A stretch of DNA of 64,000 nucleotides from Nakamurella sp040546275. Lineage in GTDB: Bacteria; Actinomycetota; Actinomycetes; Mycobacteriales; Nakamurellaceae. How positions within the stretch are numbered: the first letter of the stretch is position 1; each line of letters begins with the position of its first letter. Location of the stretch: positions 1 through 64,000 of the forward strand of contig NZ_JBEPNO010000023.1 of NCBI RefSeq assembly GCF_040546275.1, given 5' to 3'. The position numbers and the translations under genes were made by a program. This document shows, one piece after another, positions 23,354 to 31,387 of this stretch. Under the pieces are notes generated by a model that saw only the letters and a program-made list of their open reading frames with translations, was not told where the DNA came from and searched no databases.

Positions 23354-24826
23354 TCAGAGGTGCTGGAGCAGCTTTGCGGTGTCCGGAGTGACGTCGGGCG
23401 TCGGGTGGGTGGCCGGAAGCACGATCTCGAAGCAGGCACCGCCGTGCCAGGGGAGACACCGCAGATCGCCTCCGCCGGCCCGGACGATGGCGCGCGAGAT
23501 GGGCAGACCCAGGCCTGACCCGGCCCCGCTACGCGCAGTCGACAGCCGGACGAACCGGTCGAAGATCCGCTCGCGGTCGGCCTCGACGATGCCTGGACCT
23601 GCATCGATGATCCGGATGGACAAATGGCCGTCGTGGTAGGAACGATCAACCCGGATCCATCCGCCGACGGGCGAGACGGTCGCGGCGTTTTCCAGCAGGT
23701 TGCCGAGAGCGCGCTGGAGCTGGTCGGGGTCGAGCGAGACCAGAGCGGGCTGCGCTTCGGACAGGTTGACGTCGAGGTCGGGACGGCGTAGCCGGAGCAG
23801 GCAGATCTCCCGCTCGAGCAGGAGAGCCGGGTCAACGGCCTGGTAGAGCCGAGCGGACGGGCCCCCCACGTCCGACGGGGTGTCCAGCCGGGTCATCAAC
23901 AGCAGGTCGTCGACCAACCTGGCGGCCCGCCTGGCCTGACGGACCACCTGCACCAGCCGTTCCTCGCGCTCGGCCCGCCCGAGGGGGGTTCGCAGCAACT
24001 GCTCCGAACCGGCGATGACGCCGGCCAGCGGGGTCCGGAGATCGTGGGAGGCGTCGGCCAGGAACTGCCGCATCCTGTCCTCCGCAATCCGGGCCTGCGA
24101 TTCGGCCGTTTCCAGAGCGTCGAGCATGTCGTCGAATGCGGCCGCGGTCCGCCCGAGATCGGTGTTCGCCTTCGTCGGCCGGAGTCGCCGGCCGCGGGTG
24201 CCGTCACGGATCCGCCGGGCCAGGCCCGACATCCGCTCCAGCGGTCGGAGCGCCGCCCGCACCACGGTGACCAGCAACAATCCAGCGATGACGACGGTCG
24301 CGCCGCCGGCCAGCAACTCGATCTGCTGCAATCGCGCCAGCGTGTTGGCGACATCGCTCTCGGTGGTGGACAGCATGAGCTGTCCGTCGGGCAGGGCGAC
24401 CTGGGCGATCAGCTGTCCGTCGGACTCGCTGAAGACGATCGCCGGTGTCACCGTCGGGACCGGCTTGGCCGGGTGGGGACCGCCACCCCCGCGGCCCGGT
24501 CCCGCGGCGGGTGGACCGTTGTCACGGCCGATGTACTCCTGCCGACCGCTGGTGAAGGTACTGAAGACGCCGTTGCCGGCCAGGCGGTCGGCCAGGGTCT
24601 GCCCGGTGACCCCCTGCTCCTGGAGGACGGCGGCGTAGCCGGCCTTGTCCTCGAGTCGTTGCTGCAGATCGGAACGGAGCGCGTCGCCGAGCAGCCAGTT
24701 CACCACCAGTCCCATCACCGTCAACACCAGCACCAGGAGCAACAACACCCAGACGGTGACCCGCCGACGCAGCGACACCGTCTTCAACGGGCGTTCGGGC
24801 GTGGTTTTCTCGACCTGGGCGCTCAC
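23354..24826 (-). CDS. Membrane sensor histidine kinase (OmpR-partner type)
   Basis: 490 residues: TM1 around residues 27-50, a periplasmic loop with a Pro/Gly-rich part (RDNGPPAAGPGRGGGGPHPAKP), TM2 around 178-200, HAMP (LRPLERMSGLARRIRDG), HisKA with FLADASHDLRTPLAGVI (phospho-His), and HATPase with LLENAATVSP, DAGPGIVEADRERIFDRFVR and GSGLGLPISRAIV. It is translated from an ATGA overlap with the response regulator gene upstream. The external loop senses an unknown envelope signal. Confidence 0.92.
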   Translation of the reverse strand: MSAQVEKTTPERPLKTVSLRRRVTVWVLLLLVLVLTVMGLVVNWLLGDALRSDLQQRLEDKAGYAAVLQEQGVTGQTLADRLAGNGVFSTFTSGRQEYIGRDNGPPAAGPGRGGGGPHPAKPVPTVTPAIVFSESDGQLIAQVALPDGQLMLSTTESDVANTLARLQQIELLAGGATVVIAGLLLVTVVRAALRPLERMSGLARRIRDGTRGRRLRPTKANTDLGRTAAAFDDMLDALETAESQARIAEDRMRQFLADASHDLRTPLAGVIAGSEQLLRTPLGRAEREERLVQVVRQARRAARLVDDLLLMTRLDTPSDVGGPSARLYQAVDPALLLEREICLLRLRRPDLDVNLSEAQPALVSLDPDQLQRALGNLLENAATVSPVGGWIRVDRSYHDGHLSIRIIDAGPGIVEADRERIFDRFVRLSTARSGAGSGLGLPISRAIVRAGGGDLRCLPWHGGACFEIVLPATHPTPDVTPDTAKLLQHL

Positions 24827-25521
24827 GAGGCGCGCATCCGCGGGGTGGACTCGCTCATCCGGTAGCCGACTCCGCGGACGGTGTGGATCAGCCGTTCACC
24901 GTTGGCCTCGAGCTTGCGGCGCAACCCGGAGACGTAGGCCTCGACCAGGTTCGGGTCGTAGGCCTCGTACCCCCAGACCTGGGTGAGGATCTGGGTCTTG
25001 GACAGCACCCGCCCCCGATTGCGGGCCAGGTAGGTGAGCAGCCTGAGCTCGGTGGCCGTGACGGCGATGGGCCGGCCGGCGCGGATGACCTCGCCCGCGT
25101 CCTCGTCGACCAGGAGATCGGCGACCTGCAGCCTCCCGGACCTCAGCTTGCCGCTCCGCCTCAGCACCGCCCGCGTCCGGGCCAGGAGCTCGGCCATCAC
25201 AAACGGTTTGACGATGTAGTCGTCGGCGCCGGCGTCGAATCCGGCGAGCCGGTCGGCCACCGCGTCACGGGCCGTGAGGAACAGTACGGAGGTCTGGGTG
25301 TGGTCGCGGAGGTGGCGGGCCAGGGTCAGGCCGGAGGATCCGGGAAGCATCACGTCGAGGACGGCGACGTCCGGCCGGAAGTTCTCGACCACCGCCGCGA
25401 AGCCGCTGCCATCGGACGCGCTCCGGACCTGGTAACCGGCATCGACCAGACCTTCCTCGATACAGGTGCGGAGCACCTGGTCGTCCTCGACCACCAGCAC
25501 GCGTGCAGCATCGGAATCCAT
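24823..25521 (-). CDS. OmpR/PhoB-family response regulator
   Basis: 232 residues from the ATG at 25521; a longer frame upstream is noncoding. The receiver domain has VLVVEDDQVL, the phospho-acceptor in VAVLDVMLPGSSG and the lysine in YIVKPF. The winged-helix domain ends with LTYLARNRGRVLSKTQILTQVWGYEAYDPNLVEAYVSGLRRKLE. Partner of the kinase that overlaps its stop codon. The divergent gap to 25668 holds paired 11-bp-spaced direct repeats, the expected site type. Confidence 0.92.
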   Translation of the reverse strand: MDSDAARVLVVEDDQVLRTCIEEGLVDAGYQVRSASDGSGFAAVVENFRPDVAVLDVMLPGSSGLTLARHLRDHTQTSVLFLTARDAVADRLAGFDAGADDYIVKPFVMAELLARTRAVLRRSGKLRSGRLQVADLLVDEDAGEVIRAGRPIAVTATELRLLTYLARNRGRVLSKTQILTQVWGYEAYDPNLVEAYVSGLRRKLEANGERLIHTVRGVGYRMSESTPRMRAS

Positions 25522-25543
25522 GGCATGAGCCTGCCCTTCCCAG

Positions 25544-25599
25544 CTGAGGGATTCCTGAGGGAAAGACGCAAATCCTGGCCGATTCAGCGGGCGTTCAGG
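25544..25599. promoter_or_regulatory. Two oppositely oriented 11-bp-spaced direct repeats
   Basis: CTGAGG occurs at 25544-25549 and 25555-25560 (minus strand CCTCAG twice, start-to-start 11 bp). TTCAG occurs at 25583-25587 and 25594-25598 (plus strand, also 11 bp). A lone TTTCAGG is at 25645. Paired half-sites one turn apart are the classic OmpR/PhoB-type box. Here one box faces the regulator gene and one faces the secreted-protein gene. Confidence 0.6.
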
Positions 25600-25667
25600 C
25601 TCGCCGCACAGAGTCGGGTCATCCGGCGGGAATGCCCCGCCCGGTTTCAGGAAAGCGAGTTCGGCAC

Positions 25668-26468
25668 ATGAGCGACAACAACTGGCGAGACCGCCCGGAC
25701 CCGGCCCCGGGCAGCACCGCCCCGGCCGCGGGCAGCACCGCCCCGGCCGCGGGCAGCACCGCCCCGGCCGCGGGCAGCACCGCCCCGGGTGGCGGGCCGG
25801 ATCGGCCCCGCAACCGACTCCGGATGGCAACCATCGGGGGGATCGCGGCCATCGCGATCATCGGCGGCGGAGTGGGTGCGGTGGCCTACGCCTCTGCACC
25901 GAACGCAGCATCCCCGGTCGCTTCGCTCGCCCCGGTATCGACGACCACCTTGGCCCTGCCCACCAGCGGTGGAGCAGCGCCGTCGACCAGTCCGTCGGCT
26001 CCGGCCGCTGCCGGTGGTACCGCCGCGGCCCCGACCCCGCCGACCCGGAAGCCACACCTGGCCGGCACGGTCACCTCGGTCAGCGGGTCGACGGTGTTGA
26101 TCAAGGACCGTGAGGGCTTCACTCGGATGATTCTGCTGAGCAGTTCGACCAGGTACACCGACAGCCTGTCCGCCACGGCGATCAAGGCCGGCACCAAGAT
26201 CCACGCCGAGGGCACCGTCGATGCGAACGGCACCTCGCTCGACGCCGCCGCCGTCGGGCTCGACAAGGGCCCGATGGGCAGCCCTGGCGGTTCGAAGGGC
26301 GGACCCGGTGGACATGGCGGCCCTGGCCGCGGACCGGGCGGCGATCGGCCGGTACCGCCGGTTGACGGCACCGCCCCGGCGGCTCCCGGTCCGGGCACGG
26401 CGCCCACGTCCGGGGCGGCGACGCCCAGCGGCACCGTTGCTCCGCCGACGGCGACCACCACCGAGTAG
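25668..26468 (+). CDS. Membrane-anchored DUF5666-like protein, likely target of the adjacent two-component system
   Basis: 266 residues from the ATG at 25668. The N-terminal 45 residues are a GSTAPAA heptapeptide repeat (cytosolic), then one TM helix (MATIGGIAAIAIIGGGVGAVAYA), an Ala/Thr/Pro linker, a small beta domain (HLAGTVTSVSGSTVLIKDREGFTRMILLSSSTRYTDS, DUF5666/OB-like, residues 137-205) and a Gly/Pro-rich tail. Function unknown. Its placement divergent from an OmpR/HK operon, across paired regulator boxes, suggests it belongs to that stress circuit. Confidence 0.8.
   Translation: MSDNNWRDRPDPAPGSTAPAAGSTAPAAGSTAPAAGSTAPGGGPDRPRNRLRMATIGGIAAIAIIGGGVGAVAYASAPNAASPVASLAPVSTTTLALPTSGGAAPSTSPSAPAAAGGTAAAPTPPTRKPHLAGTVTSVSGSTVLIKDREGFTRMILLSSSTRYTDSLSATAIKAGTKIHAEGTVDANGTSLDAAAVGLDKGPMGSPGGSKGGPGGHGGPGRGPGGDRPVPPVDGTAPAAPGPGTAPTSGAATPSGTVAPPTATTTE
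25710..25793. repeat. 21-bp tandem repeat in the N-terminal coding region
   Basis: Three perfect copies and a partial fourth of a 21-bp unit (GGCAGCACCGCCCCGGCCGC plus one G) encode GSTAPAA repeats of the protein at 25668. Confidence 0.9.
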
Positions 26469-26552
26469 TCGCCGGCAGGTAGTCGCCGCCAGGTAGTCGT
26501 CGGCCGGCAGTCACCCGCAAGTAGTCACCGGCGCAGCCGCGCCACGTGCTCG

Positions 26553-26602
26553 ATACCGAAGGTCTGGGTCGTTCGTAGTCGAACGACCCAGACCTTCGGT
26601 AT
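26553..26602. terminator. Perfect 23-bp hairpin between convergent genes
   Basis: Arms 26553-26575 and 26580-26602 are exact reverse complements (starting ATACCGAAGGTCTGGGTC), with a TAGT loop. It separates the plus-strand DUF5666-like gene from the minus-strand DUF1906 gene, so it can terminate both. The segment before it (26462-26525) is loosely repetitive, with a GTAGTCGCCGGCAG-like unit. Confidence 0.7.
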
Positions 26603-26661
26603 GTGCGGAGCGGCTTCGATGAAGAACATCAGCGCCTGCAAGGACAGGTCGAGCGGTCCCG

Positions 26662-28566
26662 TCAGGTCAGGAAGTAGCCTGCGACGTCCGCGAAGAGGTC
26701 GATGGTCCCACCGGACTGGTTGAGCAGGATGATGCGGCCGTCCTTGCCGATCGGCACGACGACCTGGTTCGCGATGGTCTGCTGCGGCACGAAGTTGACG
26801 TTCGACGCCACCGGAGCCGACCGGTCCGACGGAAAGACCGTCAGGTAACCGCCCGCCGCCGGGCCGGTGACGGTGACGGTGAGGACGACCGCGGACGCCC
26901 CTGTTGGAACCCCGGCCCTCCCGCGTACCAGGAGCGAGATCGCCTTCAGAGCGGGAACTTTCCCGACAGAGCCAAGGTTCTTCCTGGTGTCGAGGATCCG
27001 GGTCGGGGTGGTGAGTGGGCTGAAGGCGCCAGAGGCGGCGCGTGCGCCGGATCGGTAGTAGCCCGCGACGTCGGCCAGCAGCTTGACGCTGCCGGCAGAT
27101 CCGTTGAACAGCGCGATCTTTCCCGCCCCCGACCCAGAGGGCAGCACCGGAACCGTCGCCAGGTTCGGCACGATCTGCTTCGGCAGGAAGTTGAGGTTGG
27201 AGGCGTTCGGCCGCTGCGCCCCAGCCGGGTAGGCCGTCAGGAAACCCTGCTTGGCCGGGGCGACGGCGGTGACGTTGAGGACGGCGGCGTCGAAACCACT
27301 GGTCGGGATGCCCGGGCGTCCCGCCAGCGTGATGGTCGTGGTCGAGGATGCCGTTGCACCGCTGTTCAGCACACGCTGCGGTCCGACCGGCACGAATGCC
27401 CCTGGTACGGAGTCGGTTCCACTCAAGTAGTACCCGGCTACGTCGGCGAGGAACTGTGCGCCGCCTGCCGAACCGTTGAACAGCCTGACCTTGCCGCCGA
27501 CGCCCACCGGGACGGACACGAGGTTCGCCACCGTCTGGCGTGCGACGAAGTTGAGGTTGGAGACGTCCGGACGGGTGCTGCCCGCCGGGGTCGGGTAGAC
27601 GCCGACGAATCCGGCCGAGGTCGGTGCGGTGACGGTGACGTTCACGACGACGGTCGACACACCGGTGGTCGGCACACCCCCGCGACCGGTGACCTGCAGA
27701 TCGACGAAGCGGGAGGCACCGACCGGACCGGAACCACCGAGGCCGCTGCGGGTGTCGAGTAGGCGCGCCGGGGTGAGCGGGTTGAAGGTGCCGGCGGACG
27801 TCGTCTTGGCCGGCGTCACCGGGAATGCTGCGCCGACCAGCTGCGCACCGTTCCGGTCGATCCCGGCGATGTCGTCGTCGATCCTGGTCCCGCACAGCGA
27901 CTTGTCGAAGGCAGGCGGAGGCTGCTGCTGAAGGACATATCCGCGGGCCGCGACGGGTACGCCCGATGTCGATGCCGACTTCCAGTAGACGCTGACGTAC
28001 GGGACTGTGTTGAGATCAGCCGCTTCCAGTCCGGAGTCTGCGCCGACGTAGATGCCCGCCAGATATCCGGAGCGCTTCACCTCGGCTGCCCAGTTCTTCA
28101 CCCACGCCACGACCGTCGAACGCTGAGCGGTTCCGGTCGCCTCAAGATCCAGAAAGATCTGGGCGCCCTTGGGATATCCGACGGTGTTCGCGGCCGTGAC
28201 GGCGTCCGTGCCTCGGCTGGTGCCATTGGCCGCAGTCGTCCAGAACGTGTCGTTGGTCCGGTAACCCTGGAAAAGCACGACCTTCATACCGGCCGTCGCC
28301 GCTGCGTTGTACTCCCGATAGGAGCCCGCGGACGTCAGGGCGTTGGTGTTGATGACGTCGTAGGAGTAGCCGTAGGTCTGGCTCAGGCAGTCGATCTGGG
28401 CCTGGGTTTCGACGTTCAGGCTGTCGAATCCGAGCAGTCCCGGGGTGATCTTGCCGAGCACACCGACCGGGGTGGCGGCGGAAGCCGACGCGACCGGGAG
28501 GGCGACCAGCGCTCCGGCCGTGAGTGCTGAAATCAGGAGACCGCGGAACTGGGCGCGGAGGCGCAT
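26662..28566 (-). CDS. Secreted DUF1906 (Rv2525c-like) glycoside-hydrolase-like protein with three C-terminal repeats
   Basis: 634 residues with a Sec signal peptide (LISALTAGALVALPVASASA). Residues 35-245 are a DUF1906/Rv2525c-type TIM barrel: GLLGFDSLN, QIFLDLEATG and AGIYVGADSGLE are the barrel strands bearing candidate catalytic acids. Residues 260-634 are three copies of a roughly 125-residue beta-rich repeat, each beginning F.PLTP.R.LDTR and ending LFADVAGYY. This module is common in secreted actinobacterial proteins, and wall or polysaccharide binding is likely. A TATTTT lies 17 nt before the start. Confidence 0.85.
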   Translation of the reverse strand: MRLRAQFRGLLISALTAGALVALPVASASAATPVGVLGKITPGLLGFDSLNVETQAQIDCLSQTYGYSYDVINTNALTSAGSYREYNAAATAGMKVVLFQGYRTNDTFWTTAANGTSRGTDAVTAANTVGYPKGAQIFLDLEATGTAQRSTVVAWVKNWAAEVKRSGYLAGIYVGADSGLEAADLNTVPYVSVYWKSASTSGVPVAARGYVLQQQPPPAFDKSLCGTRIDDDIAGIDRNGAQLVGAAFPVTPAKTTSAGTFNPLTPARLLDTRSGLGGSGPVGASRFVDLQVTGRGGVPTTGVSTVVVNVTVTAPTSAGFVGVYPTPAGSTRPDVSNLNFVARQTVANLVSVPVGVGGKVRLFNGSAGGAQFLADVAGYYLSGTDSVPGAFVPVGPQRVLNSGATASSTTTITLAGRPGIPTSGFDAAVLNVTAVAPAKQGFLTAYPAGAQRPNASNLNFLPKQIVPNLATVPVLPSGSGAGKIALFNGSAGSVKLLADVAGYYRSGARAASGAFSPLTTPTRILDTRKNLGSVGKVPALKAISLLVRGRAGVPTGASAVVLTVTVTGPAAGGYLTVFPSDRSAPVASNVNFVPQQTIANQVVVPIGKDGRIILLNQSGGTIDLFADVAGYFLT

Positions 28567-28683
28567 AGCGGGAACGACCTTCGAAAATAGGGATCATCGG
28601 GCGAGGATGTTGGCCTGACCGGCCCTGACCGCCGTTCATGTAACCACAGCGGAGAAGAACGAGGGTGCGTCGTCCAAACATGA

Positions 28684-28737
28684 CTAACCGGTTAGCTTGA
28701 CGCGCCCATCGACCCGGTCGACTGTCTAACCAGATAG
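28684..28737. promoter_or_regulatory. Two TetR-type palindromes
   Basis: CTAACCGGTTAG (28684-28695) is a perfect 12-bp palindrome. CTAACCAGATAG (28726-28737) matches it at 10 of 12 positions, with centres 42 bp apart. They lie immediately upstream of a broken SDR gene and 250 bp before an AcrR/TetR-type gene, which is the likely binder. Confidence 0.55.
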
Positions 28738-28744
28738 TCAGTAA

Positions 28745-28915
28745 CTGCTTCGAAGGGTCGAGGTGATCGCGGCGGCGATCGAGAAGGCGTCGACTGCGAA
28801 GCGTCCGCGGATCCGCTACGCCGTCGGTGGTGGCGCCAAGCCGATCCTGTTCGCCCGGCGCATGCTGACCGACCGCTCGTACGACAGACTGACGCAGGCA
28901 ATCTTCGGCGCTTGA
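28745..28915 (+). pseudogene. C-terminal remnant of a short-chain dehydrogenase
   Basis: A 56-codon frame without a start codon reads VEVIAAAIEKASTAKRPRIR, then YAVGGGAKPILFARRMLTDR and SYDRLTQAIFGA before TGA. This is the usual C-terminus of SDRs whose last 50 residues follow that pattern. An in-frame TAA precedes it and the Rossmann part is absent. It ends 27 bp before the TetR gene and once probably formed an operon with it. Confidence 0.7.
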
Positions 28916-28942
28916 GCGCACACACCAGGCGGTGAGCAAGAG

Positions 28943-29521
28943 ATGACGGCACCCAAGCGGGACGCGGCGGCGACCCGCGCCCGGATCCTGGCTGCCGCCA
29001 CCGCCGAGTTCGCCACGCACGGGATCGCGGGCGCCCGGGTCGACCGCATCGCTGTCGCTGCGCAGGCCAACAAGAACATGATCTACATCTACTTCGGGAG
29101 CAAGGAACAGCTCTTCGACGGTGTGCTGGCCGAGGCCATCGAGCAGCTGCTGGAGACGGTGCCGATGGACGCGACCGATCTTCCGGGTTACGCCGGTGCG
29201 CTCTACGACCACATGGTGCGCCACCCGGATCTCAGCCGGCTCGCGCGCTGGTTCGGCCTGGAGAAGCCCGGCGGATTCCTCGAGCTGGAGGAGGCGATGA
29301 CCAACACGTTGGCCAAGATCAATCGGATCGCGGCTGCTCAGGCCGATGGGCTGGTGACCAACGAGCTTGCCCCCGACCAGATCGTGGCGTTGGTCGTCGG
29401 CATCACGGCCACCTGGTCGGCGGGGTCACCCGAACTCGCCGACGTCGAGGTCTCGGCGGAGCTGATCGAGTCACGTCGAGCGGCGGTGGTCCTGGTGGTG
29501 GCCCGGATGGTCGCGCCGTAG
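28943..29521 (+). CDS. TetR/AcrR-family transcriptional repressor
   Basis: 192 residues. The HTH occupies residues 10-55 (ATRARILAAATAEFATHGIAGARVDRIAVAAQANKNMIYIYFGSKEQLF, in two helices plus a recognition helix). The C-terminal domain is all-helical with HMVRHPDLSRLARWFGLEKPGG, like many TetR_C regulators of lipid or drug genes. It follows an SDR remnant and two CTAACC palindromes. Its old target may be the broken dehydrogenase. The ligand is unknown. Confidence 0.9.
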   Translation: MTAPKRDAAATRARILAAATAEFATHGIAGARVDRIAVAAQANKNMIYIYFGSKEQLFDGVLAEAIEQLLETVPMDATDLPGYAGALYDHMVRHPDLSRLARWFGLEKPGGFLELEEAMTNTLAKINRIAAAQADGLVTNELAPDQIVALVVGITATWSAGSPELADVEVSAELIESRRAAVVLVVARMVAP

Positions 29522-29604
29522 CCGGGCTGGGTGGCAGGTCGATGCCGGCCGTCGGGTGGAGGTGACGGGGTGTGGACGTCGGTCGTCGGGCGGAACGGGC
29601 ATGG

Positions 29605-30060
29605 TCAGCCGCGGTAGGCGGCTTCCAGGGCCGGGACGTCGATCTTCTGCATCTGCATCATGGCCTGCAGGACGCGCCCGGCCTTCTCGCGATCCGGATC
29701 CCCGAGTAGCCGCCCCAGTGCCGTCGGAACGACCTGCCAGGCCACCCCGAATCTGTCCTTGAGCCACCCGCATCGACTTTCCTGGCCGCCGTCGGCGGTG
29801 AGTGCGGACCAGAGATCGTCGACCTCCTGCTGGGTCTCGACCGGGATGAAGAACGAGATGGCCTCGGTGAACGGGAACTGCGGCCCACCGTTGAGTGCCA
29901 TGAACCGGGCGCCCGCCATCTGGAACGTCGCGGTCAGCACCGCATTTTCCGGGCCGCTCCGCGACACGTCGATCGCCTCGAAGTCCGGGAAGACGCCGGC
30001 GTAGAAAGCCATTGCCTCTTCGGCGTTGTCGTCGAACCACAGGCACGGCGTGATCTGCAC
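29605..30060 (-). CDS. VOC-fold protein, PhnB-like
   Basis: 151 residues from the GTG at 30060. Family features: ITPCLWFDDNAEEAMAFYAGVFPDFEAID at the start, ARFMALNGGPQFPFTEAISFFI, and KDRFGVAWQVVPTALGRLL near the end. This is the PhnB / 3-demethylubiquinone methyltransferase-like branch of the glyoxalase superfamily, which is mostly of unknown activity. The in-frame TTG at 30093 is a less likely start. Confidence 0.85.
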   Translation of the reverse strand: MQITPCLWFDDNAEEAMAFYAGVFPDFEAIDVSRSGPENAVLTATFQMAGARFMALNGGPQFPFTEAISFFIPVETQQEVDDLWSALTADGGQESRCGWLKDRFGVAWQVVPTALGRLLGDPDREKAGRVLQAMMQMQKIDVPALEAAYRG

Positions 30061-30205
30061 GGGTTTGCTCTTCTCGGGGCGGCTTGGGATCAAACGGGGT
30101 GCCGGTCACGTTACTGCGACCCCCCGGTGCCTGCCCTGTTCGCACTGTGACGGATGTCCGCCGGATGGTGGGGAACAACGAGTACCGGAGATTGTTGACA
30201 CGTCA

Positions 30206-30211
30206 TATACT
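30206..30211 (+). promoter_or_regulatory. Possible -10 box of the LLM gene
   Basis: TATACT lies 27 bp before the ATG at 30239, and GGAGG at 30229-30233 supplies the ribosome-binding site. A TTGACA at 30195-30200 is too close (5 bp) to be its -35. Confidence 0.4.
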
Positions 30212-30238
30212 GCAATCAGAAATCTTCTGGAGGCTCTC

Positions 30239-31270
30239 ATGACACAGCAACTCGAACTCGGCCTTGACACCTTCGGTGACGTGACGGTGGACGCGAACGG
30301 CAAGCCCGTCCCGCAGCCTCAGGTCATCCGCAACCTGGTGGAACAGGCTGTCCTCGCCGACCAGGTCGGCCTGGACTTCATCGGTATCGGCGAGCATCAC
30401 CGTGCCGACTTCGCCGTCACTGCACCGGATGTCGTGCTCTCGGCGATTGCCGGGCGCACCGCGAACATCCACCTGGGCTCGGCCGTCACGGTGCTCAGTT
30501 CCGACGACCCGGTCCGGGTGTTCCAGCGCTTCGCCACCCTCGACGCCGTGTCGAACGGCCGCGCCGAGGTGATCCTGGGCCGGGGGTCGTTCACCGAGTC
30601 GTTCCCGCTCTTCGGTGAGGAGCTGTCGGACTACGACAGGCTGTTCGAGGAGAAGGTCGAGCTGTTCGCCGCTCTCCGCAGCGAGGGCCCGGTGACCTGG
30701 TCCGGAACCACCCGGTCCGGGTTGGACAACCAGTCCGTGTTCCCGCACACCGATTCCGGCGCGCTGAAGACCTGGCTCGGGGTCGGCGGCAGTCCGGAGT
30801 CCGTGGTCAGGGCGGCCCGGTACGGTTTCGGCCTCTTGTTGGCGATCATCGGCGGCGAGCCGGCACGGTTCGCTCCCTACTCGGACCTGTTCCACCGTGC
30901 GCTCGACCAGTTCGGCACCGGTCCGGCGCCGATCGGCGTGCACTCGCCCGGCCACGTGTCCGATACCGACGAGCAGGCCAAGGAAGAGATCTGGGAGCAC
31001 CACCGCGACATGATGTCGCGCATCGGTCGCGAGCGCGGCTGGCCGGCGCTGACCCGCGACCGCTTCGAGGCGGATGTGGTCCAGGGCTCGCTGTACGTGG
31101 GCTCACCGGAGACGGTCGCCACGAAGATCGCCTCGACCGTCAAGGCGATCGGCGCCGACCGGTTCGACCTGAAGTACAGCAACGGCACCCTGCCCCACGA
31201 GCAGATGATGCGCTCGATCGAGCTCTATGGCACCAAGGTCGCCCCGATGGTGCGGGACATGCTCGCCTGA
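30239..31270 (+). CDS. LLM-class flavin-dependent oxidoreductase
   Basis: 343 residues from an ATG 5 nt after GGAGG. The luciferase-like TIM barrel begins LELGLDTFGDVTVDANG, the mark of the LLM subgroup I know as TIGR03858. It continues VLADQVGLDFIGIGEHHRADF, TANIHLGSAVTVLSSDDPVRVFQRFATLDAVSNGRAEVILGRGSF, and GSPETVATKI near the end. FMN-dependent oxidation of an unknown small molecule is the family role. It stands alone between the VOC gene and the GH3 gene. Confidence 0.9.
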   Translation: MTQQLELGLDTFGDVTVDANGKPVPQPQVIRNLVEQAVLADQVGLDFIGIGEHHRADFAVTAPDVVLSAIAGRTANIHLGSAVTVLSSDDPVRVFQRFATLDAVSNGRAEVILGRGSFTESFPLFGEELSDYDRLFEEKVELFAALRSEGPVTWSGTTRSGLDNQSVFPHTDSGALKTWLGVGGSPESVVRAARYGFGLLLAIIGGEPARFAPYSDLFHRALDQFGTGPAPIGVHSPGHVSDTDEQAKEEIWEHHRDMMSRIGRERGWPALTRDRFEADVVQGSLYVGSPETVATKIASTVKAIGADRFDLKYSNGTLPHEQMMRSIELYGTKVAPMVRDMLA

Positions 31271-31387
31271 CGCCGCGGCTGACGGTCCTGGCAAAGCACC
31301 TGGCAGCGGTTGCCGGAAGAAGTGAGCCGGGCTAACGTCTTTGGCCGGGGACGGCTCACGTCTTCGGCCAGGGACAAGGAGACTTTC

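Noticed and set aside
22915..23835. Minus-strand frame of 306 codons bridging antiporter and kinase genes
   Set aside because: Antisense/off-frame reading of two real genes; Ser/Arg-rich with no motif.
30195..30211. TTGACA and TATACT as one promoter
   Set aside because: Only 5 bp separate them; a sigma-70-type promoter needs 16-18 bp.
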